64,000 nt of DNA from DASTFP01 sp963744345 (GTDB lineage Bacteria > Verrucomicrobiota > Verrucomicrobiia > Chthoniobacterales > Terrimicrobiaceae). The stretch lies in the NCBI GenBank assembly GCA_963744345.1, contig CAVUTD010000016.1:1-64000 (forward strand), in the 5' to 3' direction. Below, one piece after another: positions 17,189 through 26,256 of this stretch. Under the pieces are notes generated by a model. That model was not told the DNA's origin and made no database searches. It saw only the letters and a program-made list of their open reading frames with translations. The first letter of the stretch is position 1. Each line of letters opens with the position of its first letter. The translations under genes and the position numbers were made by a program.

Positions 17189-18454
17189 CTACGCTCCTCC
17201 TCGGCCACTACTGCCGCGGTTCTGGTTGTTGCCGCTATTGCCCTGATTGCCGCTATTGCCCTGATTGCCGCTATTGCCCTGATTGCCGCTGTTGCCCTGA
17301 TTGCCGCTGTTGCCCTGATTGCCGCTATTGCCTTGATTGCCGCTATTGCCTTGATTGCCGCGGTTGCCCTGATTGCCGTTATTGCCGCGGTTGCCCTGAT
17401 TACCGTTGTTGCCACGGTTCTCGTTATTGCCACTGTTGCCTTGATTACCGCTGTTACCGCGATTCTCGTTGTTGCCGCGGTTGCCCTGATTCTCGTTGTT
17501 GCCTTGATTGCCGCTGTTGCCGCGGGTGCCCTGATTCCCGCGGTTCTCGCTATTGCCGCGGTTACCGGGATTTTGATTCCCGCTGTTGCCGCGGTTTTCG
17601 ACACTCCGATTCCCGTTGTTCGTGTTTGTCGCTTGATCCTCGCCAGTCCCGTCGTTGACCGCCTGAGGTGCCGAGGTGGAGGCTGTGCTCTCACGTGCGA
17701 TTTGCGCCGCCGCTGTTTGCCGCGTTTGCGAAGAAGAATTGTTAGCGGATTCGATCGTGGAGCGCTCCGTTTCAGCCGACTCGCTCGTAAGATTCGTGTT
17801 CGGAAGCGAAAATGCCTTCCTCTGCCTATTGGTATTTTGAGCCAGGATCGCCTGGCTGGGAAGCGGACTAAAACCGCCCGATTCCCCCAGCTTGGAAGTG
17901 GCAAGGAGTTTGCCCAAATTAATTGTCGTTGCCCGAGGCATTTTCCGGTCCACCCCTGCTGGGATATCAAGCATTTGTCCTGGGAGCAACTCCGTGCGGA
18001 TCTTGGGATTCTCCGTCAGATAGACAGTAACCTTGTGATTCAAGGCGATCACCTTGACCCTTCCCACGTTTGAGATCATGAACTCTGATCCCGTAACCGC
18101 CGCGGTAATCGATCCCGCCCGCACCTTTCCTCCTCCCTCGCCTGCAGGCGCAGAGAACAGCATCGTGCCGCTATCCAGAATAATTTCGCGTGTGCCTGCG
18201 AGAAAGCGAAAAAGCGAATTCGAACCTAAGCGGGTGATAGTCAGGTCTGGAAACTGCAATTCAGCGCGCGAGTTACCTCCGGTCTTAAGACCCGTATCGC
18301 CCTTGACAACATCGCCTGGAGTCGCCGGCGTGGACTGCGGTAAGAGTAAAACGAGATTGATCGCCTTGGTTACTTCGGCCCGCTCGAACGGCTCCGTCCG
18401 TAGAGGAGATAGCTGCCCTGCAAACAGGAACAGAAGGAAGATCAGACGCTTCAC
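17189..18454 (-). CDS. FecR-domain secreted protein with long Gly-Asn-Gln/Ser repeat tail
   Basis: Secreted protein of about 420 residues. The signal peptide begins at the GTG at 18454 (VKRLIFLLFLFAGQLSPL); longer open frame up to 18934 has no family support, and an ATG at 18509 is an alternative. A FecR-type beta-solenoid follows: GDVVKGDTGLKTGGNSRAEL, LTITRLGSNSLFRF, GTMLFSAPAGEGGGKVRAG, TAAVTGSEFMI, VKVIALNHKVTVYL. After a Ser/Thr/Asn linker, the last 150 or so residues are a low-complexity array of GNQGNSG, GNNENRG and similar units ending SSGRGGA. Such FecR-plus-repeat proteins are probably cell-surface or matrix proteins; this one has no sigma/anti-sigma partner nearby. The frame is intact through the whole repeat. 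Confidence 0.75.
   Translation of the reverse strand: MKRLIFLLFLFAGQLSPLRTEPFERAEVTKAINLVLLLPQSTPATPGDVVKGDTGLKTGGNSRAELQFPDLTITRLGSNSLFRFLAGTREIILDSGTMLFSAPAGEGGGKVRAGSITAAVTGSEFMISNVGRVKVIALNHKVTVYLTENPKIRTELLPGQMLDIPAGVDRKMPRATTINLGKLLATSKLGESGGFSPLPSQAILAQNTNRQRKAFSLPNTNLTSESAETERSTIESANNSSSQTRQTAAAQIARESTASTSAPQAVNDGTGEDQATNTNNGNRSVENRGNSGNQNPGNRGNSENRGNQGTRGNSGNQGNNENQGNRGNNENRGNSGNQGNSGNNENRGNNGNQGNRGNNGNQGNRGNQGNSGNQGNSGNQGNSGNQGNSGNQGNSGNQGNSGNQGNSGNNQNRGSSGRGGA
17200..17600 (-). repeat. Tandem coding repeat, 18-base and 9-base units
   Basis: On the plus strand the unit is ATTGCCCTGATTGCCGCT, repeated almost perfectly about 7 times from 17234 and then more loosely to about 17600 with CGGTT and CTCGTT variants. 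It encodes the GNS-GNQ array on the minus strand. Unit length is a multiple of three, so gain or loss of copies keeps the frame. Confidence 0.9.
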
Positions 18455-19419
18455 AGGCCAGTGTGCGGCACCAAAATCGCCGTTAAAAGGGAAGGTTTTT
18501 ACGACCATCAAATTTCGTGTCGCCTTCTTGTTGCGATGGTGACTGGGCGGCACGATCAGGAGTTTCCCTATAGCAAAAGTCTGTCGGCGTTCTTCATTAA
18601 TCCATTCAACCACATAATGGACCATTCGCCATAGGTTTAAAGCGCGTTTCGTTTGCCGGATGCCTGATTCAGGTATTCCCTTAGCTGCAGTTTGGTTTGC
18701 GGATGCCAAACTCGAAAACTCAGGCGAGCGTAGGCAATGCAGTCGCGGCGTCGCCGGGAGCAAAATCGAAGGAAAAGTAGGCCGCGGGGCGCCCTGCAAG
18801 GTGGCTTGCAGCTCATTGTTCTTGCTGAGAAGGGCCTGTCGGTCATCTCGGGTTTTCTCGATCAGCAAATCGAGATTTTTGATTCGCATTAACTCCTCGA
18901 TTCTGGCGGTGCGAATTTGCCCAAGGAAATTCATCCGGATCTGCTTAAGGATTTCCTTTCAGTTTTCTTCGCACGGCTGATTTGGCGGGGTTCGATCAAG
19001 TCCCTCTCGTCATCGGTCCAACAGCGTTGAACGCCATCGCCTGCTTGAACGAAGTGTTGCCGGAGACCAGAGATTCGTAAGGGCTCGACCTGACGAAAGG
19101 GGCGGTGAAGCCTCTTTCGCGCTCGCAATCGAATGACGGCTTTGGCGCGGACTCCGGTCCTTCGCATGACGACCCCGTAGGTGCACTCTCCGCCCTGACC
19201 GGGCCCAGCCGCTCGTGACGCCTCGGCCATCACTCCGGCAGCTTCGGTCACGCTAGATAGCGTCTAGCGCCCGATTCCATTCTAAATTCGAGATTCTAAA
19301 TTCTAAATTCTAAATTTTATCTCGGCGGGCCTATTTGTCATTTGTCATCCGCGAAGCGGCTTCACACGCTTCGCGGCGCATTCAGGCCGTTGATGGCGTT
19401 GACGCTGCGTCCCATTCGT
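18455..19419. other. Intergenic, with AT-rich tandem repeat
   Basis: No supported gene. The upstream part of the minus-strand frame (18500-18934) has one coiled-coil-like stretch (LLIEKTRDDRQALLSKNNELQATLQ, about 18800-18870), which could be a remnant of another protein. The DNA at 19279-19317 is a tandem repeat (see next entry). Confidence 0.35.
19279..19317. repeat. ATTCTAA heptamer tandem repeat
   Basis: The unit ATTCTAA occurs three times in a row at 19293-19313 and once more, slightly separated, at 19279. It lies between two genes and would form an AT-rich, easily melted stretch. No function is evident. Confidence 0.8.
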
Positions 19420-21665
19420 TCACAACGCGTAGTCTCCCCAGTATCGCTCAATCCGCAGCTGACGAATTAACCGCGAGCACTCTTCCAGGTTATCTGCGAT
19501 CGCATGATAACGTCCTACCAGATCCAACATCCTTAAGGGTTCAGTCACTTTGTGCACATCTAAAATTCCGCTCTGGCGGATCTCCTGGACCGTTTCATCC
19601 ATGGCATTTACGGCCCCGCGCAGGGTTGGAAACTCACGCCGGCAATCGCCCCGCCGAAAGCATTCAGAAAAAGTGTCTAACATCTGGTGAAACTCGCTGT
19701 CCAGGCGCTCGAGCTTTGACCGCAGCATTGGTTCGAAAGCCTGCGGCAGGTTCTTTCGATAAGAAACGAGATGTCCGACCCGAGGCACCAAGGCTTGTAG
19801 TTGGCGTAGCAAAGCGCCGATACCAGCCTTCTCTTTCTTTGGTACCCGTGCATCCGAATCCGGTGAATCACTTGTTGAGCCTCCACCGACCGAATGGCTA
19901 ACCGGGCCTTAACTCTTTCCTGATGCGGATCTTCCCGTAGCAGCGCTTTGGTGCCTGCGAAAAGATCCAGTAGATTGTCTCGGAGCAGTCCTTGGGGCAA
20001 AACCGGCCAGATCAATCTACTCACCAGAGCCCCAATAAACATTCCCACCATCAAACCGATAAACGAGTCGATGATGGTCTGTGAGTCGACCGGTTGTTGC
20101 GGATTTAGTCCCACAAAGACGCTGATGCTTAAATAAGCAAGTAGGATCCAGAAATTGATCCCAGCCATACGGGCGCTCAGGAATCCTAGGCCGAAGAGAA
20201 TAACAAACAGCGTCAGATTCATGATGAGATAATTCGCGAGAAACGGTGTGATCAGCAAGAGCACGATGATGCATCCAATGAGAACCAGAGAACCGAAAAA
20301 CGAATTTTGAAAAATCCCCTGATCACCAGTGCCACCCGCCCGGACAAATGGTCGCGTTAGTACGGTCGGGATCCAAGCCATAAGCGGAAGTGCATTCGGC
20401 CCGGGAGGATGAATCCACATCAGCAGCGTTATCGCGATAACGCCGACCAAGCCGCTTTTAATACCAACCTTTACCCAGAACCAGTCGATGCTGGGCGAGA
20501 GATCCCAATGGGCTTTGCCTTCTGGCAACGCCTGACCGAAGCGCGGCAGCCCTTCGGTCAAGTTCCGGATGTTGATTAATTCATCCCGAAGTGAACGCAG
20601 TGCGGCGAAATGGGTGCCGAAGGCGATAGCCTTCTCAAGCGGTTGGGTAGCGAAGAAACCCTGCTCACGAAGTTCCTCGATCTTTTTTATCAAGACCGCA
20701 AAGGCATCCTGCAAGGAACTAGGTGGCAGTTTTGCACCGGGACGATGCGGCGCGGACAAAATATTAATTTCCTTCGAAATAGCCTTGCTTAGCAACGCCA
20801 GTTCGGCCTGCAGGCGTTCGACAATAGCGGCATCAATTCGGCGCCAATGGGTTAGTAGAAGTGCACCTTGAAACAGGCTGATCAGCGAGACCAGGAAAGC
20901 ATTGTAATTGGAGAGCCGAGCAGCGAAAAAGGTGCTCTCCATTGATCCGGCTTGCTGCAGATTCCTGAGAACCGATAGTCGCGCCGGAAATGTCTGCCGG
21001 ATTTCTTCCAGATTGGCGGAGGATTCGGCCCCCAGCGCGTATGCTTCGGTTTGAATGGACACCAGTTCGCCAATCGTTTCGAGGCTTTCGCGGCTGACCG
21101 CGACGAATTCTTCGCGGGCAGAACGAGGCCACAAGATCGTTGATACGAGAAGCGCGACCATTGCTCCCAGAAGAATCTCCTCCGTCCGCTCTATACCGAC
21201 CTGCCAAACCTGATCAGGAGCAGTGATTCCATTCGTGACGACACTTAGCGTTGTTAGCCCAAGCAAATAGTAGGCATACGGGACTTGGCGCGCCCCGAAC
21301 TGGCCATATTTGTAACTCGTGATCGCCAGCACTAAAAAAAGCACCGGCAGAAAGATCATGGGCGTGGAGGTATAATTGCCGACCAGCCAAACACCAACGG
21401 CTGCGCCGCCGATGGTTCCGAGCACCCTCATAATCGCTCTAACCGCAATCGAACCGACATACTGAGCATTCATCAAGACCAGGACCGTCAAAATAGCCCA
21501 ATTATCGTGGGGTAATCGCAGAACTTGCGTCGCGTACAAAGCCAGAATACCGGCCAACCCCAATTTGATCCCTTGCCTCACCCGCAGGTCGCGAAGCACT
21601 TCTGCAAGTGGCCAGTGCCATTTCCGGCCTGACGAAAGGACACGGTTTTTAACAGCCGTACTCAC
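19420..21665 (-). pseudogene. FUSC-family membrane transporter, one frameshift
   Basis: Inner-membrane protein of the FUSC/aromatic-acid-exporter superfamily, about 745 residues if the frame is restored. The GTG at 21665 (VSTAVKNRV) is taken as start; the open frame to 21794 runs antisense into another gene. Two membrane bundles are visible. The first follows LRVRQGIKLGLAGILALYA with LPHDNWAILTVLVLM. The second has GIKSGLVGVIAITLLMWIHP and LIMNLTLFVILFGLGFLSARM. A soluble helical region separates them. A one-base loss near 19825 (after HGYQRKR) shifts the C-terminal 130 residues (LRQLQALVPRVGHLVSYRKN) into another frame. The membrane part is intact, so a truncated product is conceivable. Confidence 0.8.
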
Positions 21666-21667
21666 AG

Positions 21668-22231
21668 TTGCGGGGCGATGAGTTAAAACCGGGCGGGAAA
21701 TTTGTGGCAAACACCTATCAGGGACAATTTCCGATTGAGGAGACAGGCGAGGATGGATTTGCCGGTATTGCGCCCGTGAAATCGTTTCCCCCAAATGGCT
21801 ACGACCTCTATGACATGGCCGGGAACGTCTGGCAGTGGTGCAGCGATTGGTATCCCGATTACTTTCAAAGACTTTCTCAGGAGGGCAGCGTCTCGCGAGA
21901 CCCGCAAGGCCCGCAAAGCCCCTTTGATCCCGCGGAGCCGTCGGAGAAAAAGCGCGTCCACAAAGGCGGTTCCTTCCTCTGCCACGAGCAATATTGCACC
22001 CGTTACATCGTGGGCACGCGCGGCAAGGGCGAGGTCAATACGGGAAGAAATCATCTCGGATTCCGCTGCGTGCAAGCGCACCTTTTGGAGATATCGAAAG
22101 CTAACCAATTGGCTGACGCTATCACTGTTCCTGTTCGTCAGAAGTTCGCCCGGATCTACTTCGGTTTTCACGCACTTGTGGCCAGAAAGGGTTTCACCGG
22201 TTTTGACCTTCAACCCGGTCACCGAAAATAG
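21668..22231 (+). pseudogene. Formylglycine-generating enzyme (SUMF1/FGE) C-terminal fragment
   Basis: The first 140 residues match the C-terminal half of formylglycine-generating/sulfatase-modifying factor proteins: GDELKPGGKFVANTYQG, GFAGIAPVKSFPPNGYDLYDM, AGNVWQWCSDW, KRVHKGGSFLCHEQYC, TRYIVGTRGKGEVNTG and HLGFRCV. The N-terminal half of the enzyme is missing, and the fragment begins three bases from the start codon of the divergent FUSC gene. The catalytic Cys pair region (SFLCHEQYC) is present. Residues after HLGFRCV are unrelated. This is a breakpoint relic; no sulfatase gene is nearby. Confidence 0.8.
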
Positions 22232-22493
22232 CATCGGTTAATTTTCGGCTGGCAAGCCAACCAGAACACCCCGGCCAGTCGAGATCATTTCTGAAGTCTT
22301 ATGCTGTGGTCGAATGGTGATTACACGTGTGAATTTGACAGCAGCTTTCTTGGCAGCGGCTGACAAGACTTCTACCAACAGGCCGACGCGGATGCCAACC
22401 GTCTCTTAGGCATCCATTTGGTTTGTTCCCGGTGCATGCAGTCTGGAAATATCCGTGAACTAGAGATAGAACTACCAAACAGGAAGAACGTTT
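22232..22493. other. Intergenic
   Basis: About 260 bases with no gene seen. It should contain the promoter of the chitosanase-like gene; nothing specific stands out. Confidence 0.35.
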
Positions 22494-23102
22494 ATGAGTG
22501 AGGTATTACTAACAATTAGTGGCAAGCCGGTGCACAGCAGCTATCAAGAGCATGTCTGGTGGATCGGCGAACTGATGATTGATGCGGACGGAAGCCCGAG
22601 AGCGTATGGACCGCCAGGAAACGATGCCCTCGATAACTTAGCAAATGCGGGGTATCCGGGGAATTGGTGGGGCATTGCGACAAACACACAGGAACCCGAT
22701 GGAACACCGATTATTCAAGATGATAAAGATCCTTGTCCGGGATACTACGTCTCCACCACTGCATATGTGCTACCAGGGTTCACTTACTCTGATCCGCGCA
22801 GATATCTTAATAGCGAGGAAGTTGTTTTTATTGTCGTGCCACGCAGTGTTGTGAAGGCGACCGTAGGTGCTTGCAAAGGCTGCAAGGGGCGCATCACGGA
22901 TCTCTATGCCAAAACCTACGTCGACTGTGTTATTGGCGACATCGGGCCTGGTGATCAGCTGGGAGAAGCATCGATTGCGGCGGCGAAGTATTTCGCCCTT
23001 AACTCAGATCCGAAATGCGGCGGTTCTTCGGATCCTAAGCGGTGGCGTTACGACATGTGGCCGGGAAGTCCGGCGGAAGGATATGTATTGCAGCCAGGAT
23101 AG
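22494..23102 (+). CDS. GH75-like chitosanase family protein
   Basis: A 202-residue protein that resembles the fungal-type chitosanase family (GH75) found in some bacteria. The family features I recognise are DADGSPRAYGP near the start, LDNLANAGYPGNWWGIAT, GYYVSTTAY, and the core CVIGDIGPGDQLGEASIAAA. In that core the Asp of GDIGP and the Glu of GEAS are the likely catalytic pair. There is no signal peptide, so it may act inside the cell, be released by lysis or be secreted by another route. The ATG at 22494 has a good ribosome-binding site (AGGAAG, seven bases upstream). Four cysteines (CKGCKG and others) are unusual for the family. Substrate: chitosan or another aminoglycan, by family only. 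Confidence 0.65.
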   Translation: MSEVLLTISGKPVHSSYQEHVWWIGELMIDADGSPRAYGPPGNDALDNLANAGYPGNWWGIATNTQEPDGTPIIQDDKDPCPGYYVSTTAYVLPGFTYSDPRRYLNSEEVVFIVVPRSVVKATVGACKGCKGRITDLYAKTYVDCVIGDIGPGDQLGEASIAAAKYFALNSDPKCGGSSDPKRWRYDMWPGSPAEGYVLQPG

Positions 23103-23104
23103 AC

Positions 23105-23233
23105 ATGGAACCTCCGAAAAAAGCTTTCGGTAGGGCGCACGCTAAGGAACAGCTTGCAACGGACGACTGCGAGGGGTTGTACGCTGCATGCGCAGGCGGT
23201 TGCACCGTTGCTACCGTTCTCCAGGCGGAGTAA
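23105..23233 (+). CDS. Possible 42-residue Cys-containing peptide
   Basis: An open frame begins three bases after the chitosanase-like gene and encodes a short peptide starting MEPPKKAFGRAHAKEQL with three Cys in the C-terminal half (DDCEGLYAACAGGCTVATV). It could be a co-transcribed small protein or chance. No ribosome-binding site is obvious and I recognise no family. Confidence 0.25.
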   Translation: MEPPKKAFGRAHAKEQLATDDCEGLYAACAGGCTVATVLQAE

Positions 23234-23952
23234 TTAGCTTTTCCATAAACCCGAACTCGAAGGGATTGGAAAGATTACAGTCGAGGCTTTGATCCGGACC
23301 CAAGTTTCCCGCATATTGCCAAGCCAGAACTGGGCATGTAAGTTGTGCTGCCTGCGGCGTCGCCTGACTCACATTCCAGACTGGGAGTTGCGGCGAATTT
23401 GTACCATATGCGGCGATCCAGATTGCGTGGCATGGAGCAACGTCCTGTTCGAGGGTCTGCCACGTCAGGGTGTCGTCGCGGGAGGCATAAACAGCCGGGA
23501 GTATTGTAAAGCGGCCCGCAGCTTTCTGCTGGCTGTACCGAGGCGAGAGTTTGCGCCCAGCCCTGATAGTAAGCCGCGGAGAGCGAGGGATTTGATGGAG
23601 GACTGCCCTCGACATCAAGAAACATCAGAAATTCCTGTCCAATACCGGCGAGATAATCAACTCCAAAGGTCTCAATCAGATCGTCCACATTCCCCTGCGC
23701 GTCGAAAACCCCTTCTTGTTGGCTGCCGGCAACGCGCCAGGTCTGCTCCGCGATTGGCAAGAGCTTGATATTCTTTTCACTGAGAGGTCTATCTTCAACG
23801 AGATGCGTGTATTCGTAAGGCGAAGGATTGCTGGGATTACAGAAATACCGTCCCCAAAATTGTGGCGTGGCGCCGATCAGTTGCGCGGCTTCTTCAATGA
23901 GAACATGGGTAATCTGGTCTGTGCTGTCGGCGCCTGGAATTCCTTGACTCAT
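23211..23952 (-). pseudogene. DUF1906/GH25-like TIM-barrel protein, frameshifted
   Basis: The restored protein (about 245 residues) looks like a glycoside-hydrolase-like domain of the DUF1906 (Rv2525c-like) group, related to GH25 lysozymes. The visible blocks are a strand with FWGRYFCNPSNPSPY, then LLPIAEQTWRVAGSQQEG, IGQEFLMFLDVEG (a strand ending in catalytic-type Asp/Glu), YYQGWAQTL, ILPAVYASRD, AIWIAAYGT and PVLAWQYAGN. A one-base deletion near 23540 shifts the second half to another frame, so the product would be truncated after about 135 residues. No signal peptide is seen. It converges with the chitosanase-like gene. Confidence 0.65.
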
Positions 23953-24080
23953 TGCAATCTCGAAGTGGCAAATCCGTGTTGACTTATAAGATCATCCGGA
24001 CTGCGTAATGTCTCGCTCAATTTTCACGCGACGATTGCCTGCAGCCAGTTCTCGCAAGGTCGGCCGTAGCCAAAGTGCGC

Positions 24081-24725
24081 TTAGACATCCTGCTTCTGCT
24101 TGCCTTCGACCACTGGTGGAGTTGAGTCTTTGCCACGTTCCACGGTCATAAAGACAGTCTCTGCCACTTGTTTGAGTTTTAGCACAGCTTGTTCGGAGAA
24201 AAGGCCAACCAGACACGCGAGAGCGCAGAAGCCAAGCGGGCTTGTTTGCGTGGAACCCGCCCGCGGTGAAAAGAAGCCTCCGCGGACTATAAAATAGAAC
24301 AGCACCGCCAGAGTCGCGCCGCAAAATGGCAGGAGGAGATATTTCGGGATCCAGCTCCGCACAAGGTTGCGGTTCCCCACATACCAGTACGCCGACCTTA
24401 ATGCGTGGACCAAGCTGCCGAGCGCGCCAGCCGTCATGACCAGGATCAGCAGCCGTTGTTCGTGCCAGACCTTCCAAGTCATGCCGAAAAAAATGACAGC
24501 TGTAGGCTCTGAGGCGTCCTCCTGTACTGCCGTTGTCGACGCAACCTGCTGAGTCGAAGTGGGGAGCCCTGCCGGAGAGGGAACCGGCCAGATGACAATC
24601 AAAACATAGAGCAGAAACGCAGCCAAGGCGCAAAGATACGTAAGAATGGTTACAATGCCACGCACTCCAACGCGGCTCGAACCGGGTCCATCTGGTTGAA
24701 GACTGGACGATTCAATCGTGTTCAC
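24081..24725 (-). CDS. Polytopic membrane protein, unknown
   Basis: A 214-residue inner-membrane protein with four predicted helices: residues about 22-48 (GIVTILTYLCALAAFLLYVL), 92-110 (LLILVMTAGALGSLVHAL), 126-150 (KYLLLPFCGATLAVLFYFIV) and 160-180. The cytoplasmic ends contain RSAYWYVGNRNLVRSW, and GLFSEQAVLKLKQVAETVF close to the C-terminus. I have seen this pattern in uncharacterised proteins of several phyla, but no function is known to me. It lies next to the DUF1906-like gene on the same strand, separated by about 130 bases. Confidence 0.65.
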   Translation of the reverse strand: MNTIESSSLQPDGPGSSRVGVRGIVTILTYLCALAAFLLYVLIVIWPVPSPAGLPTSTQQVASTTAVQEDASEPTAVIFFGMTWKVWHEQRLLILVMTAGALGSLVHALRSAYWYVGNRNLVRSWIPKYLLLPFCGATLAVLFYFIVRGGFFSPRAGSTQTSPLGFCALACLVGLFSEQAVLKLKQVAETVFMTVERGKDSTPPVVEGKQKQDV

Positions 24726-25562
24726 AGAGGGTCCTCCAAGTTGCTACCTTGGAACCATTCCATTGTCCAGAGCGAACCATGCTACCTCGAATTGTAAGCG
24801 GACTGGCAGATCCAGCGCGAGGGTGCGTCCTTTCCCGGTAGCTCGTTTTGCCTCGTTCTCTTGCGCATTGCTAAGGGATTAACCGCAACTCCAACTGGCC
24901 CTGCACGGACGAGATTCAGCAGTCTCGGTCATCAAGAGAGCGACATTTCTTCACTCCACGGCGGCGGGAAAAAGAGTTGTCCATCGCACGATTCGCGGGG
25001 CGAGCATAGGGGGCCGCCAAGATGCCAGGTCAGAGTCATTCGCTGACGTAGCAAAAGCGGCGGCGGACTACCGCTCTCCGCATCATCGGCTAACTGAGGC
25101 CGGTTACCGGAAATCTTTCCAGAACTTACTATTGTATTGAGCGGGGGGTTCTGGATGCCGCGGAGATCGACTTGAGTTTTTGTGAACGCCGCATAGGCGG
25201 TGTGGAAGTCTTCTTCGCTGAGCCCTGCGAGCTCTATGTCTGAGAAGATATCGAGATTCGATCGCCTGCGTGTGTCTCTGCGACTGGATCAAGGATCTGT
25301 TCTCGGACACGCCGCGGCCCGGCCTTTAGACGTGCGATAATTTACACTTGGACATTCCTTGGAAACTTTTCCGAGTTTGAACTCGGCTGAACGGTTGGCT
25401 CGCGATCTCAAATCCGCGTGTCCAAGCTAAGACCGCCGTGCTTGATCGGAGCGCCCTTTTTTATTGTGGCAGTTGGTGCGTTTTCTCCGGTTGGCTCTCA
25501 CGATTGGATGGGCTACACCGCAGTCGCTCACTTTCCATTCAGCAACCGCAGGAGGCGCACAA
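24726..25562. other. Intergenic with possible gene remnant and a palindrome
   Basis: No complete gene. On the minus strand an uninterrupted frame without a start codon runs from about 25292 to 24939 and reads sensibly (LDIFSDIELAGLSEEDF, HTAYAAFTKTQVDLRGIQNP), so it may be the tail of an unrecognised lost gene. The perfect 16-base palindrome CCGAGTTTGAACTCGG at 25371-25386 could be a regulatory site or short hairpin. Confidence 0.3.
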
Positions 25563-25733
25563 ATGTCAACCGTCGCGGAATCCGTTCGACGTTTTTCGCC
25601 AAATGGTTTGCGAATCGTGGCGACAGAACCGCCGAAAGTCATTTTGTCGGTTCTGTCAGTCTGCCGGCTTGGATCGCTCTTCGCCGGATTGGGAGCCTTC
25701 CCGGTGTGGTCCAGTGGTAAGACTCACACGTAG
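25563..25733 (+). CDS. Possible small protein, 56 residues
   Basis: The ATG at 25563 is preceded by a near-ideal ribosome-binding site (AGGAGG, seven to eight bases upstream). The peptide starts MSTVAESVRRFSPNGLRIVA and has a hydrophobic middle (VILSVLSVCRLGSLFAGLGAF) that could be a single membrane helix. I recognise no family. The strong start signal is the only argument for it being real. Confidence 0.35.
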   Translation: MSTVAESVRRFSPNGLRIVATEPPKVILSVLSVCRLGSLFAGLGAFPVWSSGKTHT

Positions 25734-26256
25734 TCTTGCGAGACTGGTCCCCTCGAGAACGATGATGGGGGCGGCTGTTGATAACCGGGTCCGGGGTGTC
25801 GCTTGGTCCGATGTCGACGATGAAGGTTTGATACCGCCTCCTTTTGTTCTCGTGCGAGTATTGCTGCGGGATCGTCTCTTATGCGGCCGTGAGCGCGGCG
25901 GTCCCGGCCACCTGGAAGCGGAACCCAGCTTCCAGGGCGGTTGGCGTCAGGTCCATAAGGACGCGATCGGCGAGGACCTGCGCGCGGGTGTAACTAAGAT
26001 GACCTCCCCCAAAGGCTCTCGGAACCGGTCTGCTTTGGTGGACTTACAGACGCTACCTTAAGGCCCTGGCAGTTGGTGTTACGCTAATTCATATTTCTGC
26101 GACTTGCGCCGCTGGTCTCGCATCTCTGCCGTGCTGACATAGCGTGGTCCGACTCGTAGCTGTCCTCCTCACTTTCGGGTTTGACCTTGACAAGTCCTTG
26201 CGAAGGCAGGAGAATCCCGCCCCCTCCCAAGAGTGCTAGCTTCCCAGGGAGATCGA
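25734..26256. other. Intergenic upstream of the monooxygenase
   Basis: About 520 bases without a supported gene. A plus-strand frame through 25438-26061 is open but Arg/Gly-rich and does not look like a protein. GC content rises towards the monooxygenase. Confidence 0.35.

Noticed and set aside
17200..17600. Regular repeats considered as a CRISPR array
   Set aside because: Units are contiguous 9- and 18-base repeats without spacers and lie in a coding frame; there are no cas genes.
17333..18073. 246-residue plus-strand frame rich in Ala, Ile and Val
   Set aside because: It is the antisense of the Gly-Asn repeat; the apparent membrane-like repeat is an artefact of repeat codons.
18455..18934. 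N-terminal extension of the FecR protein
   Set aside because: The signal peptide starts at 18454; the upstream part does not match the family and has no start signal.
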